Source of the DNA: Luidia sarsii
Lineage: Eukaryota; Echinodermata; Asteroidea; Paxillosida; Luidiidae
Length of the DNA: 64,000 bases
Direction of reading: 5' to 3'
Assembly (NCBI GenBank): GCA_949987565.1
Contig: OX465103.1
Location: 15,943,280 to 16,007,279 of the forward strand
In this document: positions 1 through 9,552 of the stretch, piece by piece
How the letters are laid out: each line of letters opens with the position of its first letter
How positions within the stretch are numbered: the stretch's first letter is position 1
Notes under the pieces: generated by a model
What the model was told of the DNA's origin: nothing
Database searches by the model: none
Seen by the model: the letters and a program-made list of their open reading frames with translations, nothing else
Made by a program: the position numbers and the translations under genes

Positions 1-552
1 TAGCCCTTGAAAATACCTATCTATTAGTGGTAACAAATCTTAAATCGAACATAGCAAGATGATTATATGATCAAGCAACTAGAACGTACCTCTGTCAGCT
101 GGGCAGCTTGTGTGTGTAGAGAGACGCACACAACAGTCAGTCGGCGAGTAGTAACTGGAAAGGAAATGACACTTCGCAAGTTAATAAATCCCTTAATATT
201 ATTTTGACGAAGCTAAAACTTGTCATGCAAAAAGCCCTTGAAAATACCTATCTATCAGTGATAACAAATCTTTAATCAAACATAGCAAGATGATTTTATT
301 ATAGAGCAACTAGAACTAACCTCTGTCAGCTGGGCAGCTTGTGTGTGTAAAGAGCCGTACACAACAGTCGGACGGCGAGGAATAACTGGAAAGAAAATGA
401 CACTTCGCAAGTTAATATCTCTCTTAATATCATTTTGACGAAGCTAAAACTTGTCATGCAAAAAGCCCTTGAAAAATCCTTTCTATCAGTGGTAACAAAT
501 CTTAAATCGAACATAGCAAGATGATTATATGATCAAGCAACTAGAACCAACC

Positions 553-783
553 TCTGTCAGCTGGGCAGCTTGTGTGTGTAGAGAGACGCACACAACAGTC
601 GGACTGCGAGGAGTAACTGGAAAGGAAATGACACTTCGCAATTTAATATCTCCCTTAATATCATTTTGACGAAGCTAAAACTTGTCATGCAAATAGCCCT
701 TGAAAATACCTATCTATTAGTGGTAACAAATCTTAAATCGAACATAGCAAGATAATTTTATTTTAGAGCAACTAGAACCAACC
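553..783 (+). repeat. Representative 231-bp satellite monomer
   Basis: This is one complete monomer counted from the TCTGTCAGCT landmark to the base before the next one. By hand count it has 89 G+C of 231 (38.5%). The first 60 bp hold 34 G+C and the rest is about 32% G+C. Landmarks in order are: the AGCTGGGCAGCT palindrome; a GT-rich arm and its CA-rich complement; a CpG cluster; the near-invariant GTAACTGGAAAG; two TTAATAT copies flanking CTCCC (the first preceded by CGCAATT here, CGCAAGT in most monomers); CATTTTGACGAAGC; AAAACTTGTCATGC; GAAAATACC; CTATCAGTGGTAAC (CTATTAGTGG here); TTAAATCGAACATAGC; and finally the family-specific segment before ACTAGAACC. The start point is a convention, because no natural monomer boundary is visible. 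Confidence 0.95.
559..595. other. Dyad/hairpin-capable element (example of one in most monomers)
   Basis: Two inverted repeats lie back to back. AGCTG (559-563) and CAGCT (566-570) flank GG, and they overlap the palindrome CAGCTG. Next, TTGTGTGTGT (570-579) pairs with ACGCACACAA (586-595) across the six-base spacer AGAGAG. That gives nine Watson-Crick pairs and one G.T pair in a 10-bp stem. The type-B form (GTAAAGAGCCGC) keeps nine pairs of the same stem. Several sub-variants break it without compensation: GCTTGGGTGTG, GCTTGTATGTG, and GCGTGTAAAGAACCGCAAAC. The element sits in the GC-richer part of the monomer. It could extrude as a cruciform or fold in a transcript. A chance effect of GT/CA composition is also possible, and no function is shown. 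Confidence 0.6.
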
Positions 784-900
784 TCTGTCAGCTGGGCAGC
801 TTGTGTGTGTAAAGAGCCGCACACAACAGTCGGACGGCGAGGAGTAACTGGAAAGAAAATTACACTTTGCAAGTTAATATCTCCCTTAATATAATTTTGA

Positions 901-3900
901 CGAAGCTAAAACTTGTCATGCAAATAGCCCTTAAAAAAATACCTATCTATCAGTGGTAAAAAATCTTAAATCGAACATAGCAAGATGATTATATGATCAA
1001 GCAACTAGAACCAACCTCTGTCAGCTGGGCAGCTTGTGTGTGTAGAGAGACGCACAAAACAGTCGGTCGGCGAGAAGTAACTGGAAAGAAAATTACACTT
1101 TGCAAGTTAATATCTCCTTATTATTATTTTGACGAAGCTAAAACTTAGCACGCAAACAGCCCTTGAAAATACCTGTCTATCAGTGGTAAAAAATCTTAAA
1201 TCGAACATAGCAAGATGATTTTTTTATAGAGCAACTAGAACTAACCTCTGTCAGCTGAAGAGCTTGTGTGTGTAAAGAGCCGCACACAACAGTCGGACGA
1301 CGAGGAGTAACTGGAAAGGAAATGACACTTCGCAAGTTAATAAATCCCTTAATATTATTTTGACGAAGCTAAAACTTGTCATGCAAAAAGCCCTTGAAAA
1401 TACCTATCTATCAGTGATAACAAATCTTTAATCGAACATAGCAAGATGATTTTATTATAGAGCAACTAGAACTAACCTCTGTCAGCTGGGCAGCTTGTGT
1501 GTGTAAAGAGCCGTACACAACAGTCGGACGGCGAGGAATAACTGGAAAGAAAATGACACTTCGCAAGTTAATATCTCTCTTATATCATTTTGACGAAGCT
1601 AAAACTTGTCATGCAAAAAGCCCTTGAAAAATCCTTTCTATCAGTGGTAACAAATCTTAAATCGAACATAGCAAGATGATTATATGATCAAGCAACTAGA
1701 ACCAACCTCTGTCAGCTGGGCAGCTTGTGTGTGTAGAGAGACGCACACAACAGTCGGACTGCGAGGAGTAACTGGAAAGGAAATGACACTTCGCAATTTA
1801 ATATCTCCCTTAATATCATTTTGACGAAGCTAAAACTTGTCATGCAAATAGCCCTTGAAAATACCTATCTATTAGTGGTAACAAATCTTAAATCGAACAT
1901 AGCAAGATAATTTTATTATAGAGCAACTAGAACCAACCTCTGTCAGCTGGGCAGCTTGTGTGTGTAAAGAGCCGCACACAACAGTCGGACGGCGAGGAGT
2001 AACTGGAAAGAAAATTACACTTTGCAAGTTAATATCTCCCTTAATATAATTTTGACGAAGCTAAAACTTGTCATGCAAATAGCCCTTAAAAGAATACCTT
2101 TCTATCAGTGGTAAAAAATCTTAAATCGAACATAGCAAGATGATTATATGATCAAGCAACTAGAACCAACCTCTGTCAGCTGGGCAGCTTGTGTGTGTAG
2201 AGAGACGCACAAAACAGTCGGTCGGCGAGAAGTAACTGGAAAGAAAATTACACTTTGCAAGTTAATATCTCCTTCATTATTATTTTGACGAAGCTAAAAC
2301 TTGGCACGCAAACAGCCCTTGAAAATACCTGTCTATCAGTGGTAAAAAATCTTAAATCGAACATAGCAAGATGATTTTATTATAGAGCAACTAGAACTAA
2401 CCTCTGTCAGCTGAAGAGCGTGTGTGTGTAAAGAGCCGCACACAACAGTCGGACGGCGAGGAGTAACTGGAAAGAAAATGACACTTCGCAAGTTAATATC
2501 TCCCTTAATATCATTTTGACGAAGCTAAAACTTGTCATGCAAAAAGCCCTTGAAAATACCTATCTATCAGTGGTAAAAAATCTTAAATCGAACATAGCAA
2601 GATGATTATATGATCAAGCAACTAGAACCAACCTCTGTCAGCTGGGCAGCTTGTGTGTGTAGAGAGACGCACACAACAGTCGGACGGCGAGGAGTAACTG
2701 GAAAGAAAATGACACTTCGCAAGTTAATATCTCCCTTAATATCATTTTGACGAAGCTAAAACTTGTCATGCAAATAGCCCTTGAAAATACCTATCTATCA
2801 GTGATAACAAATCTTTAATCGAACATAGCAAGATGATTTTATTATAGAGCAACTAGAACTAACCTCTGTCAGCTGGGCAGCTTGTGTGTGTAAAGAGCCG
2901 CACACAACAGTCGGACGGCGAGGAATAACTGGAAAGAAAATGACACTTCGCAAGTTAATATCTCCCTTAATATCATTTTGACGAAGCTAAATCTTGTCAT
3001 GCAAATAGCCCTTGAAAATACCTATCTATCAGTGGTAACAAATCTTAAATCGAACATAGCAAGATGATTTTATTATAGAGCAACTAGAACTAACCTCTGT
3101 CTGCTGGACAGCTTGTGTGTGTAGAGAAACGCACATAACAGTCGGACGGCGAGGAGTAACTGGAAAGAAAATGACACTTCGCAAGTTAATATCTCCCTTA
3201 ATATAATTTTTACGAAGCTAAAACTTGTCATGCAAATAGCCCTTAAAAAATACCTTTCTATCAGTGGTAAAAAATCTTAAATCGAACATAGCAAGATGAT
3301 TATATGATCAAGCAACTAGAACCAACCTCTGTCAGCTGGGCAGCTTGTGTGTGTAGAGAGACGCACAAAACAGTCGGTCGGCGAGAAGTAACTGGAAAGA
3401 AAATTACACTTTGCAAGTTAATATCTCCTTATTATTATTTTGACGAAGCTAAAACTTAGCACGCAAACAGCCCTTGAAAATACCTGTCTATCAGTGGTAA
3501 AAAATCTTAAATCGAACATAGCAAGATGATTTTTTTATAGAGCAACTAGAACTAACCTCTGTCAGCTGAAGAGCTTGTGTGTGTAAAGAGCCGCACACAA
3601 CAGTCGGACGACGAGGAGTAACTGGAAAGGAAATGACACTTCGCAAGTTAATAAATCCCTTAATATTATTTTGACGAAGCTAAAACTTGTCATGCAAAAA
3701 GCCCTTGAAAATACCTATCTATCAGTGATAACAAATCTTTAATCAAACATAGCAAGATGATTTTATTATAGAGCAACTAGAACTAACCTCTGTCAGCTGG
3801 GCAGCTTGTGTGTGTAAAGAGCCGTACACAACAGTCGGACGGCGAGGAATAACTGGAAAGAAAATGACACTTCGCAAGTTAATATCTCTCTTATATCATT

Positions 3901-4260
3901 TTGACGAAGCTAAAACTTGTCATGCAAAAAGCCCTTGAAAAATCCTTTCTATCAGTGGTAACAAATCTTAAATCGAACATAGCAAGATGATTATATGATC
4001 AAGCAACTAGAACCAACCTCTGTCAGCTGGGCAGCTTGTGTGTGTAGAGAGACGCACACAACAGTCGGACTGCGAGGAGTAACTGGAAAGGAAATGACAC
4101 TTCGCAAGTTAATATCTCCCTTAATATCATTTTGACGAAGCTAAAACTTGTCATGCAAATAGCCCTTGAAAATACCTATCTATTAGTGGTAACAAATCTT
4201 AAATCGAACATAGCAAGATAATTTTATTATAGAGCAACTAGAACCAACCTCTGTCAGCTG
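901..4260 (+). repeat. 10-monomer duplication (2311-bp offset)
   Basis: The stretch of about 901-1950 recurs at about 3212-4260. Markers include ATTACACTTTGC followed by TCTCCTTATTATT (aligned at 1091 and 3402) and TTAATAAATCCC (1337 and 3648). Homology stops near 1951/4262, where GTAAAGAGCCGC in the first copy meets GTAGAGAGACGC in the second. From about 4280 the sequence follows the 2200-2600 region at a nine-monomer offset. This shows a crossover in monomer register between overlapping units. Confidence 0.7.
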
Positions 4261-5199
4261 GGCAGCTTGTGTGTGTAGAGAGACGCACAAAACAGTCGGT
4301 CGGCGAGAAGTAACTGGAAAGAAAATTACACTTTGCAAGTTAATATCTCCTTCATTATTATTTTGACGAAGCTAAAACTTGGCACGCAAACAGCCCTTGA
4401 AAATACCTGTCTATCAGTGGTAAAAAATCTTAAATCGAACATAGCAAGATGATTTTATTATAGAGCAACTAGAACTAACCTCTGTCAGCTGAAGAGCTTG
4501 TGTGTGTAAAGAGCCGCACACAACAGTCGGACGGCGAGGAGTAACTGGAAAGAAAATGACACTTCGCAAGTTAATATCTCCCTTAATATCATTTTGACGA
4601 AGCTAAAACTTGTCATGCAAAAAGCCCTTGAAAATACCTATCTATCAGTGGTAAAAAATCTTAAATCGAACATAGCAAGATGATTATATGATCAAGCAAC
4701 TAGAACCAACCTCTGTCAGCTGGGCAGCTTGTGTGTGTAGAGAGACGCACACAACAGTCGGACGGCGAGGAGTAACTGGAAAGAAAATGACACTTCGCAA
4801 GTTAATATCTCCCTTAATATCATTTTGACGAAGCTAAAACTTGTCATGCAAATAGCCCTTGAAAATACCTATCTATCAGTGATAACAAATCTTTAATCGA
4901 ACATAGCAAGATGATTTTATTATAGAGCAACTAGAACTAACCTCTGTCAGCTGGGCAGCTTGTGTGTGTAAAGAGCCGCACACAACAGTCGGACGGCGAG
5001 GAATAACTGGAAAGAAAATGACACTTCGCAAGTTAATATCTCCCTTAATATCATTTTGACGAAGCTAAAACTTGTCATGCAAAAAGCCCTTGAAAAATCC
5101 TTTCTATCAGTGGTAACAAATCTTAAATCGAACATAGCAAGATGATTATATGATCAAGCAACTAGAACCAACCTCTGTCAGCTGGGCAGCTTGTGTGTG

Positions 5200-8100
5200 C
5201 AGAGAGACGCACACAACAGTCGGACTGCGAGGAGTAACTCGAAAGAAAATGACACTTCGCAAGTTAATATCTACCTTAATATCATTTTGACGAAGCTAAA
5301 ACTTGTCATGCAAATAGCCCTTGAAAATACCTATCTATTAGTGGTAACAAATCCTAAATCGAACATAGCAATATGATTATATGATCAAGCAACTAGAACG
5401 TACCTCTGTCAGCTGGGCAGCTTGTGTGTGTAGAGAGACGCACACAACAGTCGGTCGGCGAGAAGTAACTGGAAAGAAAATTACACTTTGCAAGTTAATA
5501 TTTCCCTTAATATCATTTTGACGAAGCTAAAACTTGTCATGCAAAAAGCCCTTGAAAATACCTATCTATCAGTGGTAACAAATCTTAAATCGAACATAGC
5601 AAGATGATTATATGATCAAGCAACTAGAACTAACCTCTGTCAGCTGGGCAGCTTGTGTGTGTAAAGAGCCGCACACAACAGTCGGCCGGCGAGGAATAAC
5701 TGGAAAGAAAATGACACTTCGCAATTTAATATCTCCCTTAATATCATTTTGACGAAGCTAAAACTTGTCATGCAAAAAGCCCTTGAAAATACCTATCTAT
5801 CAGTGGTAACAAATCTTAAATCGAACATAGCAAGATGATTATATGATCAAGCAACTAGAACCAACCTCTGTCAGCTGGGCAGCTTGTGTGTGTAGAGAGA
5901 CGCACACAACAGTCGGACTGCGAGGAGTAACTGGAAAGAAAATGACACTTCGCAAGTTAATATCTACCTTAATATCATTTTGACGAAGCTAAAACTTGTC
6001 GTGCAAATAGCCCTTGAAAATACTTATCTATCAGTGGTAACAAATCTTAAATCGAAGACAGCAAAATGATTTTATTATAGAGCAACTAGAACTAACCTCT
6101 GTCAGCTGAAGAGCTTGTGTGTGTAAAGAGCCGCACACAACAGTCGGACGGCGAGGAGTAACTGGAAAGAAAAAGACACTTCGCAAGGTAATATCTCCCT
6201 TAATATCATTTTGACGAAGCTAAAACTTGTCATGCAAAAAGCCCTTGAAAATACCTATCTATCAGTGGTAACAAATCTTAAATCGAACATAGCAAGATGA
6301 TTTTATGATCAAGCAACTAGAACTAACCTCTGTCAGCTGGGCAGCTTGTGTGTGTAAAGAGCCGCACACAACAGTCGGACGGCGAGGAATAACTGGAAAG
6401 AAAATGACACTTCGCAAGTTAATATCTCCCTTAATATCATTTTGACGAAGCTAAAACTTGTCATGCAAAAAGCCCTTGAAAAATCCTTTCTATCAGTGGT
6501 AACAAATCTTAAATCGAACATAGCAAGATGATTATATGATCAAGCAACTAGAACCAACCTCTGTCAGCTGGGCAGCTCGTGTGTGTAGGGAGACGCACAC
6601 AACAGTCAGACGGAGAGGAGTAACTGGAAAGAAAATGACACTTCGGAAATTAATATCTCCCTTAATATCATTTTGACGAAGCTAAAACTTGTCATGCAAA
6701 TAGCCCTTGAAAATACCTATCTATCAGTTGTAACAAATCTTAAATCGAACATAGCAAGATTATAATATGATCAAGCAACTAGAACCAACCTCTGTCAGCT
6801 GGGCAGCTTGTGTTTGTAGAGAGACGCACACAACAGTCGGTCGGCAAGAAGTAACTGGAAAGAAAATTACACTTTGCAAGTTAATATCTCCTTCATTATT
6901 ATTTTGACGAAGCTAAAACTTGGCACGCAAACAGCCCTTGAAAATACCTATCTATCAATGGTAAAAAATCTTAAATCGAACATAGCAAGATGATTTTATT
7001 ATAGAGCAACTAGAACTAACCTCTGTCAGCTTGGCAGCTTGTGTGTGTAAAGAGCCACACACAACAGTCGGACGGCGAGGAGTAACTGGAAAGAAAATGA
7101 CACTTCGCAAGTTAATATCTACCCTAATATCATTTTGACGAAGCTAAAACTTGTCATGCAAATAGCCCTTGAAAATACCTATCTATCAGTGGAAACAAAT
7201 TTTAAACCGAATATAGCAAGATGATTATATGATCAAGCAACTAGAACCAACCTCTGTCAGCTGGGCAGCTTGTGTGTGTAGAGAGACGCACACAACAGTC
7301 GGTCCGCGAGAAGTAACTGGAAAGAAAGTTACACTTTGCAAGTTAATATCTCCTTCATTATTAGTTTGACGAAGCTAAAACTTGTCATGCAAATAGCCCT
7401 TGAAAATACCTATCTATCAGTGGTAACAAATCTTAAATCGAAGATAGCAAGATGATTTATTATAGAGCAACTAGAACCAACCTCTGTCAGCTGGGCAGCT
7501 TGTGTGTGTAGAGAGATGCACACAACAGTCGGTCGGCGAGAAGTAACTGGAAAGAAAATTACACTTTGCAAGTTAATATCTCCTTTATTATTATTTTGAC
7601 GAAGCTAAAACTTGTCATGCAAATAGCCCTTGAAAATACCTATCTATCAGTGGTAAAAAAATCGTAAATCGAACATAGCAAGATGATTTTATTATAGAGC
7701 AACTAGAACTAACCTCTGTCAGCTGGGCAGCTTGTGTGTGTAGAGAGACGCACACAACAGTCGGACGGCGAGGAGTAACTGGAAAGAAAATGACACTTCG
7801 CAAGTTAATATCTCCCTTAATATCATTTTGACGAAGCTAAAACTTGTCATGCAAATAGCCCTTGAAAATACATATCTATCAGTGGTAACAAATCTTAAAT
7901 CGAACATAGCAAGATGATTATATGATCAAGCAACTAGAACCAACCTCTGTCAGCTGGGCAGCTTGTGTGTGTAGAGAGACGCACACAACAGTCGGACGGC
8001 AAGGAGTAACTGGAAAGAAAATGACACTTCGGAAGTTAATAACTACCTTAATATCATTTTGACGAAGCTAAAACTTGTCATGCAAATAGCCCTTGAAATT

Positions 8101-9550
8101 ACCTATCTATCAGTGGTAACAAATCTTAAATCGAACATAGCAAGATCATTATATTATCAAGCAACTAGATCCAACCTCTGTCAGCTGGGTAGCTTGTGTG
8201 TGTAGAGAGACGCACACAACAGTCGGACGGCGAGAAGTGACTGGAAAGAAAATTACACTTTGCAAGTTAATATCTCCCTTAATATCATTTTGACGAAGCT
8301 AAAACTTGTCATGCAAATAGCCCTTGAAATTACCTATCTATCAGTGGTAACAAATCTTAAATCGAACATAGCAAGATGATTATATGATCAAGCTACTAAA
8401 ACCAACCTATGTCAGCTGGGCAGCTTTTGTGTGTAGAGAGACGCACACAACAGTCGGTCGGCGAGAAGTAACTGGAAAGAAAATTACACTTTGCAAGTTA
8501 ATATCTCCCTTAATATCATTTTGACGAAGCTTAAAGTTGTCATGCAAATAGACCTTGAAAATACCTGTCTATCAGTGGTAAAAAATCTTAAATCGAAGAC
8601 AGCAAGATGATTTTATTGTAGAGCAACTAGAACTAACCTCTGTCAGCTGAAGAGCTTGTGTGTGTAAAGAGCCGCACACAACAGTCGGACGGCGAGGAGT
8701 AACTGGAAAGAAAATGACACTTCGCAAGTTAATATCTCCCTTAATATCATTTTGACGAAGCTAAAACTTGTCATGCGAATAGCCCTTGAAAATACCTATC
8801 TATCAGTGGTAACAAATCTCGAAGATAGCAAGATGATTATATGATCAAGCAACTAGAACCAACCTCTGTCAGCTGGGCAGCTTGTGTGTGTAGAGAGACG
8901 CACACAACAGTCGGTCGGCGAGAAGTAACTGGAAAGAAAATGACACTTTGCAAGTTAATATCTCCCTTAATATCATTTTGACGAAGCTAAAACTTGTCAT
9001 GCAAATAGCCCTTGAAAATACCTTTCTATCAGTGGTAAAAAATCTTAAATCGAAGATAGCAAGTCGATTTTTTTATAGAGCGACTAGAACTAACCTCTGT
9101 CAGCTGGGCAGCTTGTGTGTGTAAAGAGCCGCACACAACAGTCGGACGGCGAGGAGTAACTGGAAAGAAAATGACACTTCGCAAATTAATATCTCCCTTA
9201 ATATCATTTTGACGAAGCTAAAACTTGTCATGCAAAAAGCCCTTGAAAATACCTATCTATCAGTGGTAACAAATCTTAAATCGAACATAGCAAGATGATT
9301 ATATGATCAAGCAACTAAAACCAACCTATGTCAGCTGGGCAGCTTGTGTGTGTAGAGAGACGCACACAACAGTCGGTCGGCGAGAAGTAACTGGAAAGAA
9401 AATTACACTTTGCAAGTTAATATCTCCCTTAATATCATTTTTACATGCAAATAGCCCTTGAAAATACCTTGAAAATACCTATCTATCAGTGGTAACAAGT
9501 CTTAAATCGAACATAGCAAGATGATTATATGATCAAGCAACTAGAACCAA
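5200..9550 (+). repeat. Heterogeneous monomer stretch without a clear HOR
   Basis: About 19 monomers carry many private substitutions. Examples are GAGAGATGCAC near 7512, ACGGCAAGGAG near 7996, and the AGCTCG/TAGGGAGACGC/ACGGAGAGG haplotype near 6576. I could not assign a single higher-order period. A six-monomer (1386 bp) offset links 4947-5135 to 6333-6521, where the sequences agree, but it does not extend far. Two monomers contain indels (annotated separately). There is no gene and no foreign insertion. This is the least homogenised part of the window. Confidence 0.7.
8639..8864 (+). repeat. Short monomer of 226 bp (5-bp deletion)
   Basis: The landmark spacing here is 226 bp instead of 231. 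The loss lies near 8817-8822, where AAATCTCGAAGATAGC replaces the usual AAATCTTAAATCGAAGATAGC, removing five bases. The neighbouring monomers are of normal length. It is a private marker for this position in the array. Confidence 0.85.
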
Positions 9551-9552
9551 CC
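9327..9552 (+). repeat. Rearranged monomer of 226 bp (deletion plus local duplication)
   Basis: Spacing between landmarks is 226 bp. Near 9440-9446, CATTTTTACATGCAAAT lacks about 16 bases (CGAAGCTAAAACTTGT) found in other monomers. Just downstream, CTTGAAAATACC is partly doubled (TTGAAAATACCTTGAAAATACC at about 9458-9480, an 11-bp gain). The net change is minus five. Both events in one monomer suggest a single complex slippage or repair event. I found no second copy of this form in the window. Confidence 0.85.

Larger units (their letters stand above)
181..2492 (+). repeat. Tandem pair of 5-monomer units (1156 bp)
   Basis: Positions 181-1336 and about 1337-2492 align at an offset of 1155-1156 bp. 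Shared private variants include TTAATAAATCCC (181/1337) and CAGTGATAACAAATC (about 257/1412). Scattered differences include CTCTTAATATC against CTCTTATATC (about 421/1577), and ATCAAAC against ATCGAAC (about 275/1431). The period is five monomers plus one base. The copies are related but less uniform than the HOR copies further right. Confidence 0.75.
1..5200 (+). repeat. Left block: alternating A/B monomers with 5- and 10-monomer duplications
   Basis: About 22 monomers, mostly alternating between type A (ATTATATGATCAAGC, GTAGAGAGACGC) and type B (ATTTTATTATAGAGC, GTAAAGAGCCGC), with occasional phase slips such as two B units in a row at 1247 and 1478. The marker TTAATAAATCCC recurs at 181, 1337 and 3648, spacings of 1156 and 2311 bp (5 and 10 monomers, each plus one base). 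Substitutions between copies are more frequent than in the right half of the window. There is no gene. Confidence 0.85.

Noticed and set aside
326..514. Recurring 62-codon minus-strand frame as a real small gene
   Set aside because: It is intact in only a small minority of monomers. The recurrence follows from the repeat and its 3n period, and the translated product resembles no family I know.
570..595. Rho-independent terminator
   Set aside because: The GT/CA stem is not followed by a T-run, and the context is eukaryotic satellite DNA, so a bacterial terminator reading is not supported.
700..730. Hammerhead ribozyme core on the reverse strand (CTGATAG from CTATCAG)
   Set aside because: The core needs CUGANGA with a later GAAA and matching stems. 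The base at the essential G position is A, and no suitable stems were found.
735..760. Pol III B-box or tRNA-derived repeat (TTAAATCGAACATAG)
   Set aside because: It only partly resembles the reverse of GGTTCGANNCC, lacks the flanking GG/CC, and no A-box lies at suitable spacing. There is no cloverleaf.
553..783. CENP-B box (TTCGNNNNANNCGGG) in the monomer
   Set aside because: I checked the TTCG occurrences (CTTCGCAAG, GATTCGCAC) and the reverse strand. The required A and CGGG spacing is not met.
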